Origin: Hygrocybe punicea
Taxonomy: Eukaryota; Basidiomycota; Agaricomycetes; Agaricales; Hygrophoraceae
Length of the DNA: 64,000 bases
Reading direction: 5' to 3'
NCBI GenBank assembly: GCA_963556145.1
Contig: OY744463.1
Span: 2,170,001 to 2,234,000, forward strand
Shown: piece after piece, positions 31,301 to 39,700 of the stretch
Layout of the letters: each line of letters starts with the position of its first letter
Position numbering within the stretch: position 1 is the stretch's first letter
The notes under the pieces: generated by a model
Databases searched by the model: none
The model's input: the letters and a program-made list of their open reading frames with translations, nothing else
Told to the model about the DNA's origin: nothing
Position numbers and translations under genes: made by a program

Positions 31301-32605
31301 GGCATCTTTCTTCGATACGAAGAAGAAAGGAGATGCGTAAGGCGATTTGGAAGGACGAATTCGTCCAGTTTTCAGATTTTCGTCTAAGAATTTATCGAGG
31401 TCTTGTTTTTCAATCGGTGACAATGGATACAATTTGCAATCATGATGATCCGGTGCATCTGGTTTCAATGTTATAGCGTGATCCCATGGTTTTCGTGCTG
31501 GTAATTCATCGAAGCCGGACGGTTCAAAAACATCTCGATATTCATGATATGTTTCGGGTACCAATTCCTCGAAGGTCTTTTCTTTTTGCTGTTCTTGTGC
31601 TTTGATAGCAAGTTCTGTTGACTTCGTCATGAAGGAGCGAAAGTGTATGGGATCCATTGTTTCCTCCATGACTTGATCGAACCAAAGGGGTCGTTCCCAA
31701 ACTACCGTGTCAAATTCAGTTGAACGTATTATTGATGACGTTCCGCAACCAGAAAGACATCGAGAAAACTTGATCTCGTTTTCTCGCCAATCGATTTCTG
31801 GGTTGTGCTTCTTCAACCAATCGTATCCGAGGAAAATATCCATTTTGGCCAATGTTGTTACCGCAAAACGGAGTAATTCTTGATGATCACCAACACGCAT
31901 TTGTAACTCACAATATTCCGTAATCTGTCCTGTTTTTGGTTGTGTTCCATCACTCATATAGGAATTGAACGGATTCAGGTATGGTTTTGTCGGAATGTTG
32001 TGTGCTTTAACGTATCCGACATCGATGGCGCAAATAGTACATCCGCAGTCAACTAGACCCGTCATGGGATATTGTCGTCCATCCTGTGGAACGGAGACAA
32101 AACCATGAACCATTAAAGCCATACGGAGTTCGGAATCCTTTTGTGTTATGGCTCGTATCGGTTCCAATGTTTGTGGTTCTTGTGGTACATTTTGTGGCAT
32201 ATTTTGTACTAACCATTGTACTGCTTCTGCGATTGGTCGTCGATTAAGTGTTAAGACAAGTCCTGGCGAAATCTTGTCTGTCCATTGGTCATGGATGTCC
32301 CAATCATTCAAGATGTCAAGGGCATAACCCATCGTAGTCGAGCGAATAGCAACGATCGTTTCCATCGCATTGAACTCGGATTCGATTGTCGTTTTTCTTT
32401 TCTGGGGTTCGATTTTCTTTTCTTCGTTTGCAACATGGGTATCTCGCCACGTGTTGCTTTCCTTTTTCAGCTCTGATGTCGGTGTTTGTCTCAATTCGTT
32501 GCGGAGGACTTTGAGTTTGGTGAAAACGTTATCAAATTGTTTGCATACGTATACATCTTTCTCGAGTCGTGCGATCGTGGCCTCCTGCGCTTCACGTCGC
32601 TTCAT
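28328..32605 (-). CDS. pol: Pol of element E: protease, RT, RNase H, integrase, chromodomain, ASCH-like domain
   Basis: 1425 residues from ATG 32605, which overlaps the gag stop (TGATG). The protease has LVDCGCTICAID (about 183-195), D-C-G in place of D-S-G. RT has LLVYMDD (about 538-545). RNase H has IECDASDYAIGA (about 687). The integrase zinc domain H-x4-H is in HHDIPTAGH with CTEC; catalytic residues are D in SVDMIG (about 922), D in ISDRGS (about 982) and E in DGQTERMN (about 1018). GPF at 1154. Chromodomain about 1215-1265 (YEIEHILDSRI, YYLVHWLDYP, DSWIP). After a Ser/Pro linker, residues about 1294-1390 look like a PUA/ASCH-fold domain: ILLAIYPHNAALI, NGSKNHEFRKYLFPP, YLYETAP, GIGNLDFN and a YAFHIVHLYHL strand. 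Confidence 0.9.
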   Translation of the reverse strand: MKRREAQEATIARLEKDVYVCKQFDNVFTKLKVLRNELRQTPTSELKKESNTWRDTHVANEEKKIEPQKRKTTIESEFNAMETIVAIRSTTMGYALDILNDWDIHDQWTDKISPGLVLTLNRRPIAEAVQWLVQNMPQNVPQEPQTLEPIRAITQKDSELRMALMVHGFVSVPQDGRQYPMTGLVDCGCTICAIDVGYVKAHNIPTKPYLNPFNSYMSDGTQPKTGQITEYCELQMRVGDHQELLRFAVTTLAKMDIFLGYDWLKKHNPEIDWRENEIKFSRCLSGCGTSSIIRSTEFDTVVWERPLWFDQVMEETMDPIHFRSFMTKSTELAIKAQEQQKEKTFEELVPETYHEYRDVFEPSGFDELPARKPWDHAITLKPDAPDHHDCKLYPLSPIEKQDLDKFLDENLKTGRIRPSKSPYASPFFFVSKKDAAERRPIQDYRWLNSWTVDDKYPLPLINDIINQLAEAKYFTKLDVRWGFNNVRIKEGDEHKAAFLTPKGLFEPTVMFFGLKNSPPTFQRLMNHVFRYEIREGWLLVYMDDILIFSKSLEENQKRTKQVLKIFRENNLFLKPKKCTFDREKVDYLGLIVGDGQVQMDPIKTNAITDWPVPTNQTELQRFIGFLNFYRRFVENFSQIASPLHKLTGKAKWDWTEEQQNAFDRLKVIITTDPILVLPVPDKKFTIECDASDYAIGAILSQEQPDGLFRPVAYMSTTMTPAERNYQVFDKELLAIIRSFEEWRHFLLGAKEQIDVFTDHRNLEYYRKPQDLTRRQARWIAFLQDYSFRLLYRKGSQNKKADLLSRRVDHKPKEKDNEGMIGLPDSLFILPEQTIRQILHATPTYDNIISLHHDIPTAGHPGRDKTIELISRTTTWPTIREDVERYITGCTECQQNKPRRGKQFGQLFPHDVPPYNWHTISVDMIGPLPESHGFDAILVIVDKRSKHPIFIATNTTLTSEGWARLFRDYVFKRFGMPRFIISDRGSVFVSRFITELYSLIGIKGRPTTAYHPRADGQTERMNQELEIFLRFFTNYRQDDWHEWLALAEFALANRESSAIKTSPFFATQGQHPWTGLDVDKHTPIANEAVNDFITRMKSVQQKIGEIADVTRQTMKDKYDSHVKKIVFSPGDKVWLNGKNLTTDRPNKKLDNQKFGPFTVLDKIGSSSYKLKLPKTWKIFPIFNVALLSPFQPPSSSIQQKYHLRPPPDIIDNDDHYEIEHILDSRIRRNKLYYLVHWLDYPRDEDSWIPASETAYCQDLVNDFHKLHPRAPSSLSLRSLFTLPPSVIPPFSSSSILLAIYPHNAALIHNGSKNHEFRKYLFPPGITHAYLYETAPVDAITSIIEISSPVIAPAQLTNITGIGNLDFNSRKKPCPYAFHIVHLYHLPSPIPSAALSHEYDISTPHRFSLLPSSFTHDHPVNPDHLVF
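28436..28726 (-). other. ASCH/PUA-like domain at the Pol C-terminus of element E
   Basis: Matches the layout of fungal ASCH/PUA-type small domains from memory: an SIxP-like first strand, the G-x-K-x-x-E-F-R loop, a Y-x-Y-E/S-x-x-P strand, then GxGNxxFN and a final aromatic strand. The PUA superfamily binds RNA or modified nucleobases. B, C and D Pols end without it. The domain call is a motif judgement. Confidence 0.6.
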
Positions 32606-33618
32606 CAAAAACCCTCTTGCTTCAATTTCAACGCCGTCAACTCATCCATCAATGCGGCAATCCGGGCGTCTTTGCCATCGTCTTGCTGTTGTCTCGGTGT
32701 TTGTTGAACGGTCTCCATAGAACGAATCTGTTGTCGTCCTTGTTGTTCCGGACAATTACGTGAGATATGTCCGGGTTGTCGACATTTAAAACAAATTCCT
32801 TTTTTCATGAAATCCAACCGTTGTTCATCCGTCAAGCGAGTAAACGTTTGCCGTTGAGGTAACGTTTGCCGTTTATCGATGTCCATCGGGACAGATTCCG
32901 ACTGTGGGTGAGGTACTGATGTTTGTTGTATTCGTGGAGTAGTCGATGTGGTTGCCGCGTTTGGATTGTATCGCGTTTTTGTGGGTAGATTCATCGATCG
33001 TACTTGTTCTTGGTGACGTCGCCATTGTTGATCAAGTCTGACCGTTTGTTCGCGCCATTCTTCGATGGTAGTTGGGATCATCATCCCAGTGTAGATCTGA
33101 TCGATTAATGGTTTGTTCATGTGGAGTTCGACGAGCTGAATGAGATAGCTCTCGTTGAACATTTCGCTAAGTCCAGCGAGGCGTCGGAGAGTATCAAACT
33201 CGATCCAAAATTCGTCTGCTGTCATCTTTCCTTGACGCAAGTCATTCAACTTGGTCAACGCGTCCTTCTTCTGATCCGGCTTTTCAAAGTGTCGTCTAAA
33301 TTCCTTCGTGAAGTCGTCCAGACTTCCGAAGTTGACGGGGTCGTGCTGCAAGGCAATGTCGACGTACTCGTCCGCCCATCGTCCGGCGAGTCCGCCTTGC
33401 AAATACGAGAGGATAAAAAGGATTTGCTTCTCCTCTGAATCGAAGGCGGTAATGTTTGCTCGGATGTAGATATGGGCACTTCGGAGGAACGTTTTGAATC
33501 CTGCCTTGTTTCCATCGTATTTAGCCGGCGGAGCGATATGAGATTTGGGAGATGACGGGGCTGCGGGTGCAACAGTGGTGGTGTCTTGGGTTTCGCGGTT
33601 TTCTTCGGTGTCTGACAT
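32605..33618 (-). CDS. gag: Gag of element E
   Basis: 337 residues. The retrotransposon Gag domain (about 30-200) has AGFKTFLRSAHIYIRAN, GRWADEYVD, FTKEFRRHFEKPDQKKDA and LRQGKMTADEFWIEFDTLRR. A CCHC knuckle CFKCRQPGHISRNC (C-x2-C-x4-H-x4-C) lies near 285. A C-terminal coil ends EGF-stop. The stop codon overlaps the pol start by one base (TGATG at 32603-32607). Confidence 0.93.
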   Translation of the reverse strand: MSDTEENRETQDTTTVAPAAPSSPKSHIAPPAKYDGNKAGFKTFLRSAHIYIRANITAFDSEEKQILFILSYLQGGLAGRWADEYVDIALQHDPVNFGSLDDFTKEFRRHFEKPDQKKDALTKLNDLRQGKMTADEFWIEFDTLRRLAGLSEMFNESYLIQLVELHMNKPLIDQIYTGMMIPTTIEEWREQTVRLDQQWRRHQEQVRSMNLPTKTRYNPNAATTSTTPRIQQTSVPHPQSESVPMDIDKRQTLPQRQTFTRLTDEQRLDFMKKGICFKCRQPGHISRNCPEQQGRQQIRSMETVQQTPRQQQDDGKDARIAALMDELTALKLKQEGF

Positions 33619-33851
33619 TCTGTTGTGTGTGTGTGTTTGATGGTGAAGAGCAAGTGTTGAAGCAGAAAATGATGGCGGGGGGAAAGACGGGGGTCGGAAG
33701 GTAGTCTGTTCTGCGACGTAGTGGTCGAAGTTGTCGTCAGAGGAATCAGACGTCTCGGGTGCAAGATGATATTCGTCGTCGTGTTCCCAATTTGGGGTTC
33801 GGTATCGTCGAGGTTCCAGGTTGTTTTGGTTCGTTGTCGGGGGAGTAGAGA

Positions 33852-33862
33852 AAGTTTAGTCT
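33852..33862 (-). promoter_or_regulatory. Self-priming PBS of element E
   Basis: In RNA sense AGACTAAACTT, two bases after the 5' LTR end, is perfectly complementary over 11 nt to AAGTTTAGTCT inside the LTR (34007-34017). Elements of the Tf1/sushi group prime minus-strand cDNA by folding the mRNA 5' end onto such a site. No tRNA-type TGG start follows the LTR. Confidence 0.65.
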
Positions 33863-33864
33863 TA

Positions 33865-34426
33865 TGTTACGGATCGCTGTTCTTATAGCGGACTCCGGCA
33901 ACAAAGAACCAAACGAGGATGATTGATAAAGGGAGGAGCGGATACAAACAAATGTACAAGGAGGGAGGAATCTAGGTGTCTGGTAGCAATCGGGGGAAGA
34001 GTAGCTAGACTAAACTTAAGGTTACTGACTACAATTGTCCGTGACTAAATACTATCGAACGACTTCAGGGCCGGCTTCTTTGTCATGTGTGGCTGCGTCG
34101 AGGATAAGCTCCGAGATGAACGGCGTCTTCGTGTACTTCGTGGTCTGTGCGTTTTAGGGTGCCAACGTGGTGGCCATCGGCTACGTTGCATGTCCGGTGT
34201 CAGCAGACAGCTGATTCGGTGATTATGCTGCGCGGTATTGTTAAGGGCTTGTACCAACGTGTATGATGTATCGGCGGCGATCGGATGACGAGGATAGTCA
34301 TGTGGATTCGGATATCGTCGTTGATTGTCGTCGATGATGTTTTGGACCCAAGCTATGACGTTGTTTTGTGACGTGGTGTCAGAGTCGGGGTCAGAAACGG
34401 GGGTTAGATCGGGGTAAAAGGTAACA
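33865..34426 (-). repeat. 5' LTR of element E
   Basis: 562 bp, appears identical to 27303-27864. It contains the non-functional upstream copy of the ORF3 C-terminal coding segment. Confidence 0.93.
34007..34060 (-). promoter_or_regulatory. Inferred core promoter and RNA start of element E
   Basis: If the element self-primes, its RNA starts at about 34017 (AAGTTTAGTCT). A TATA-like TATTTAG lies about 34 bp upstream on the minus strand, a normal distance for a fungal promoter. Confidence 0.45.
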
Positions 34427-35134
34427 ATTCGCTAGATATCGATGTTATGGCCTTAGAGGGTCAAGGACCCTCTACATTGGGTCGGGTCGGGTCGGAAACG
34501 ATGAACGAATATACGGAAACAATGATAAAGACGACGAAGTGGACTATAAAAAGCTAAGGGTCTACATGGACGAGCATTTGAAGGGATTAAAAGGCGATTC
34601 TGACTAAAGGGAAATGGGGACTAAGGGTATGTTATTTTGTACGGTCGTCGGGGACCATTTTTATAGTACAGGAAACAGTAATCTACTTTCGGACATGTCT
34701 ACTTCGGCCGATGGTAAGCTACAAAGAAAGGTTGGAATGGGGATATGGAAAAGGGGGGTTGCAAAGCAACGAAGACAGGAAATGGAGGGGAAAACAAATA
34801 TGCAAGGAAAAGATCTAGAAAGTCCTGCATATCTCCGAAAGGACGAGGGGATGCATAAATAAAGTAAATCCGAAGTCGGGGATTGAGTCCAAAGAGATCC
34901 ATCTCCTGGAATTGGAACTCCGAGGCGTTTGAGGCTGCCAGATTTAGCCCAAAAGCGGCCGTCACAAAGCGGCATGTGTCGGGTTATGTCGGTCACGTCG
35001 GGTCACGTCACGTCACGTCACGTCGGGTTACGTCGGGTTCGAATGCAAGTCGAATGGCGGCATCGGGTTGGTCCGGATTCGTGATATATCGATGATACAG
35101 ACTCAGAGGGACGTCGACCCTCTACAGTGTATCA

Positions 35135-35173
35135 TTTTTCCTCCTCACTGAAATCTTGACTGTCCTCAGTCAA
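35135..35173 (-). promoter_or_regulatory. 3' PPT of element C with upstream stem-loop
   Basis: On minus, the stem-loop TTGACTG-AGGA-CAGTCAA (35156-35173) is followed by ATTTCAGTGAGGAGGAA and A-rich sequence directly abutting the 3' LTR end (35134). A near copy lies inside pol at 45375-45414, and element A has the same stem-loop before its PPT at 53471-53509. Confidence 0.75.
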
Positions 35174-35233
35174 TCGCGTGGGCCGTGGGAAAGTCACGTG
35201 CGAGTCTGACTTATAAACAGAAGCGACGCGTCG

Positions 35234-36557
35234 ATGTTTGCTAACCTTCGTCTTCGATCTTCACCACCAATCCGTACGATGACACACCCGATGGCCGAAT
35301 TCGTCGCCGCTGCCTTTGAGGCCCTCAAGACGCATACGGATGCGAAACCAGCGGAGGGCGCTTCCGGGGAACAGTGGATCGCGTGGGGACAGGATTCCGA
35401 AGAACTCCTGGTAAGTCATCGCAACTGCGCTAACCTTTTCGCTGACTACCTTTGATCAACAGTACAATTATCTCGAGTTCGAACGAACAACCGGGCCAAT
35501 AGAGAGTAGCGAGGAAGTCAAGGACATGCGGAGGGACGCCGTCGCAGCGTTGGACTTCATTGAGGACGAGCAGGCATTGCAATGGGGCAGGGAGATTTTG
35601 CTCCTGAGGTTGCATGCCAAGGTGAAGAAAGCTCGAGAAGACGCGAGGAAGGCAAAGGAGCAAGCCGAGGCAGAGCAAAAAGCGCGCGAGGTGCACGAAG
35701 CCAAGCAGAAGAAGATTCGCGAGGCCAAGATCGAGCGGACCAGGTTGGCGAAGGAGGCTGCGGACAGAGCTGCGGAACAAAAGGAACGCGCCAAGGTCCT
35801 ATATGCATGGTTCCTGCGCAAAGAGATCACACGGGATGAAATGGCAAGGTTGATGACGGGGTCGAACAAGGGGGACGGGGGTAGCGAGACGGAAGCGGGC
35901 TCGCAGGGGGAAGAGGAGATAGGATTCGAAACGGAATATGAAGGGCAGGGGGGGCCGTCGAAAAAGCGCAGGAGGGTCGGTCCCAGGAAGGACCTTCGTG
36001 ATGTCCAAGGCAAGGTAAGTAACTAGTCAAACTTTACCATTTGTCTGTACTCATGAAAACTTTGTAGTGCGATCGTTGCCGCGCAGCGAGGGCGGCCGAC
36101 GTCATTTGCGAGTTCGACGAGCAGGACCTGCGGTGCAGGAGGTGCCGCGACGCGAAGCAAGGATGCTTTTGGAACGGGGTGAACCGGATGGGGCAGAGGA
36201 AACGTGGGCGGAGCACGCCGAGGAAGCCGGTTTCCAGCAAAGGTCGCGCGGACAAGGGAAAGGCATGGGTGGATAAGGGGAAAGGGAGGGAGAGAAACCA
36301 GCCGCCCCCCCCCGAGGTAAGTCGCTAAAATGACAGGGTATCGAACACGCTGACTGACCATCATAGCCTATATTGGTACCCATCCGCCACGAAGTGTGCG
36401 GGTCATGGACGTGGAAGCGCGGAAACGCGTGTTACGGGAAGAGATCGCGGTGATCGAAGAACGGGTCGTGGTGTGGGTGAGAGTGCAGACAGAAATGAGG
36501 CGGGAGTTGGCGCAGCTGGAGGACGAGGAGGAGGAGTACGGCGAATATGAGGAGTAA
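35234..36557 (+). CDS. Convergent accessory gene of element C: coiled-coil cysteine-cluster protein
   Basis: Exons 35234-35410, 35463-36014, 36068-36316 and 36367-36557 with GT..AG introns. The start may be 35279 (MTHPMAEF). Exon 2 is a Glu/Lys/Arg/Ala coiled coil with a KKRRR basic patch near its end. Exon 3 opens with C-x2-C-x9-C-x8-C-x2-C-x6-C (CDRC, ICEF, LRCRRC, QGC), a Zn2Cys6-like cluster with a longer first loop than in B. Exon 4 gives a convincing acidic coiled C-terminus (MDVEARKR to EEYGEYEE) only if the frame shifts by one base; a nine-C run at the end of exon 3 is the likely site of an indel, so this copy may be broken. TTATAAA at 35211 lies about 20 bp upstream of the first ATG, and CACGTG lies near 35194. 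Position, strand and layout match the gene in B. Confidence 0.65.
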
Positions 36558-36758
36558 ATGGGAGAAGGTGCGAAAACGTGCGCACGCCATCTCTAGGGGA
36601 AAGGCTCAGTAGATCATCATCGCCGTAAAACCCCGCAAAGATGAAGTCTTGCGCGACAAAAGTCTCGCTTTTATCGCGACTTGAATCTCGTGCTACAATA
36701 AAAGAAAAAACAAGGTATAAGCGATAAGTGTAAAAATGAGAGAAGCAAAGAAATTCAG
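36558..36758. other. Convergent 3' ends of element C
   Basis: A 200-bp gap between the stop of the plus-strand accessory gene and the stop of the minus-strand pol. It must hold transcription ends for both. No clear terminator motif was seen. Confidence 0.4.
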
Positions 36759-39700
36759 TCAATCGTCGTCGACATCAGAACCGGGTTCCTGTGCTTCAGG
36801 AGGTTGATCGTCGTCGGAAGTGTTTTCGAGTTCGTTTAGTCGTTGCACGGGAATATCGAGGAAGCGCGGTGGGAGTGAGATTGAACTGCGAGCAAAATAG
36901 GGGACTACTCGAAACGCTGCGATTGGTCGGTGAAAGACAGATCCATCAAGTTCGCAGAGAATGTAAGCGCCGCCAAAGTTGCGCGAAATAACAATGAGGG
37001 GACCAAGATACCGCGGGCGCATTTTCCGGTTTAGCGCTTTCTCTATCTGTGTGTTGCGAATGAGTACTAAGTCACCGCTTTTGAAATCGAAGTTGTGAAT
37101 CGTCTTCGCGTGTTGCTTTTCAAAACGTTGTGCCGCTTTCCGGCGAGCGTCGTAAACTTGCGAGTATATGCGATTAATATCATCGCTACATTTTTGGAGT
37201 GCGATCGCGCGTCGCGCAATCAGGTCTGTAGAGGATAGGACCAGTAGACCCAGTCGTTTTGGTTAACCCAATCACAGATATAGTTGCAAAAGGTAGGTAC
37301 ACATAGCGCAGTTGCTTGCTGGGGGGGTAGGTTAACCCAAGAGACAGCTCTTGCTGGGGAAATGTGGGGTGGTAGGTTGACCCAGGTACAGCTCTTGCTG
37401 GTCAAGGGTGGCAGGGTGGGTCAACCCAGTGTCAGCTCTGCCATGGGGTAGGTTAACCCAGGACAGCTATTCTGGGAAGGTTGGGTTGACCCAGGTCCAG
37501 CTGTGCAAGCAACGTGGGTTGACCTGGGTTGACCGTGGACCAGCTCTTGCTGCAGGCTTGGGTTGACCTGGGTCCAGCTGTTGCTGCAGCACTGGGTTGA
37601 CCCAGGCCCAGCACTTCCTGCAGGGTGGGGTGGCTGGGGTCCAGGTATTGCTGCAGCACCGGGTTTACCAGGGTTCAGCTATTGCTGCAGCACTTGGTTG
37701 ACCGGGGTCCAGATATTGCTGTGGCACCAGGTTGACCCAGATCCAGCACTTGCTGCAGGGCTTGGGTTGACCGGGGTCCAGCTATTGCTGCAGGACCGGG
37801 TTGACCTGGGTCCAGCACTTGCTGCGGGGCTTGGGTTGACCCAGGTCCAGCTCTTCCTGCAGGCTTGGGTTGACCTGAGTCCAGCTATTGCTGCAGCACT
37901 GGGTTGACCGGGGTCCAGATATTGCTGCAGCACTGGGTTGACCCAGATCCAGCACTCGCTGCAGGGCTGGGGTTGACTGGGGTCTAGATATTGCTGCAGC
38001 ACTGGGTTGACTGGGGTCCAGCACTTGCTGCAGCACTGGGTTGACCAGGGTTCAGCTATTGCTGCAGCACTGGGTTGACCAGGGTTCAGCTATTGCTGCA
38101 GCACCAGGTTGACTGGGGTCCAGCACTTGCTGCGGGGGTTGGGTTGACCCAGGTCTGGCTCTTCCTGCAGGCTTGGGTTGACCTGGGTCCAGGTATTGCT
38201 GCAGCACTGGGTTGACCGGGGTCCAGATATTGCTGCAACACCGGGTTGACCTGGATCCAGCACTCGCTGCAGGGCTGGGGTTGACCCAGGTCCAGCTCTT
38301 CCTGCAGGCTTGGGTAGACCTGGGTCCAGGTATTGCTGCAGCACTGGGTTGACCGGGGTCCAGATATTGCTGCAACACCGGGTTGACCTGGATCCAGCAC
38401 TCGCTGCAGGGCTGGGGTTGACCCAGGTCCAGCTCTTCCTGCAGGCTTGGGTTGACCTGGGTCCAGCTATTGCTGCAGCACCAGGTTGACTGGGGTCCAG
38501 ATATTGCTGCAGCACTGGGTTGACCTGGGTCCAGCACTTGCTGCAGCACTGGGTTGACCAGGGTCCAGCACTTGCTGCAGCACAGGGTTGACCTGGGTCC
38601 AGCTATTGCTGCTGCACCGGGTTGACCGGGGTCCAGATATTGCTGCAACACTGGGTTGACCCAGATCCAGCACTCGCTGCCGGGCTGGGGTTGACCAGGG
38701 TCTAGATATTGCTGCAGCACCAGGTTGACCGGGGTCCAGCACTTGCTGCGGGGCTTGGGTTGACCCAGGTCTCACTCTTCCTGCAGGCTTGGGTTGACCG
38801 GGCTCCAGCTATTGCTGCAGCACTGGGTTGACCTGGGTCCAGCACTTGCTGCAGGGCTTGTGTTGACCAGGGTCCAGCTCTTGCTGCAGCACTTTGTTGA
38901 CCCACATCCAGCACTCACTGTAGGGTAGGTTGATTGGGGTCCAGCCTGTCCTGTAGCATTGCATTGACCCCAGACCCACCCATGTCGCAGGTTTGGATTC
39001 ATGAGGGTCTGGCCATTGCTCCAGCATTGGGTTGACATGGCCCTGCTCTTGCTGCAGAATAAGGTTGACCCTGGCCCAGCTCTCACTGCAGGATTAGGTT
39101 GACCAGGAGCCCGCTTTTGCTTTGACATGGGCCCAGCCACATCCCACTCTGCCTGCATGTATTTAATGTTGACAACATTGACAGAGCTCACAACAGCTCA
39201 AACCAATATTTATTCAGAACCTGCCATATATATAAAGTAATCAAAATGTTTCAATCTGTACTTCACATAAATGTACGATGTAATATAATTTGAATGCAAT
39301 TATTAACAGCACAGGGAATAGCAAAATTACACAATTATTATTTTGACACTGCACAATATCTTACTTTTACTATCAGCCATCAGCCATTACAGGAGCTACT
39401 TATCCCCAATGCCAATCTATGGCAAAACCAGAAATTACCCCACTTGGAATATTGTGCTTTTCTATTTAATATTGCTCAATTCTCTATTGGAATCAATATA
39501 TATAACCTTACTATTACTTACAATAGACACATACATTTAATGATTATTAAAATACATAATTAAATAGTAAAGGGCAGGAGGCAGGTGAGAGGAAGGTGGG
39601 TGTGGACTGGGAGGAAGGGTGTGGGTGTGGGAGGAAGGTGGGTGTGGGTGTGGGAGGAAGGTGGGTGTGGAGTGGGAGGAAGGTGAGTGTGGAGTGGGAG

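Larger units (their letters stand above)
27303..34426 (-). mobile_element. Element E: chromovirus (Ty3, Tf1/sushi-like) with ASCH-like Pol extension
   Basis: 562-bp LTRs (TGTTACGG...GGTAACA as read on plus) at 27303-27864 and 33865-34426 look identical. The TSD is 5 bp, ATTCG, at 27298-27302 and 34427-34431, against 4 bp for the other LTR families here. Minus-strand order: 5' LTR, self-complementary PBS, gag, pol with chromodomain, a third ORF, 3' LTR. Gag, pol and ORF3 are all open, so it may be competent. The chromodomain points to heterochromatin targeting, in keeping with its insertion in nested repeats. Confidence 0.93.
11033..34476 (-). mobile_element. Element B: Ty3-type retrotransposon with convergent Zn2Cys6 gene
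   Basis: LTRs run TGTAAAGG...CTCTACA as read on plus. On the minus strand: 5' LTR (20001 onward, split), PBS 19982-19998, gag-protease 17244-19499, pol 13594-17243. Then comes a plus-strand three-exon gene 11988-13385 and the 3' LTR 11033-11817. All ORFs are open and the LTRs are close to identical apart from a 9-bp tandem duplication (CGAAGCCGA type) at about 26713. D and E are inserted in its 5' LTR, so its promoter is disrupted. Confidence 0.9.
20001..34476 (-). repeat. 5' LTR of element B, split by D and E
   Basis: Pieces 20001-20128, 26682-27302 and 34432-34476 (plus one TSD copy at each junction) reassemble an LTR of 794 bp, which is the 785-bp 3' LTR plus a 9-bp tandem duplication. 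This shows that D and E inserted independently into one LTR. Confidence 0.9.
10797..35126 (+). mobile_element. Solo LTR-x copy 2, split by element B
   Basis: Left part 10797-11032 begins TGTAAAGGCGAGG. Right part 34477-35126 ends GACCCTCTACA. Together they match copy 1 end to end. Element B sits in the middle with TCGG before it and TTGG after it, a TSD differing by one CpG-to-TpG change. Confidence 0.85.
9963..35134 (-). repeat. 3' LTR of element C, split by LTR-x copy 2
   Basis: Segment 9963-10796 matches 52471 onward base by base with few changes. The last bases (TATCA, to 35134) lie beyond the LTR-x/B/D/E insertion. Without that link it would look like a truncated solo LTR. The 4-bp duplication at the inner junction is GCGT on the left and GTGT on the right. 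Confidence 0.82.
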
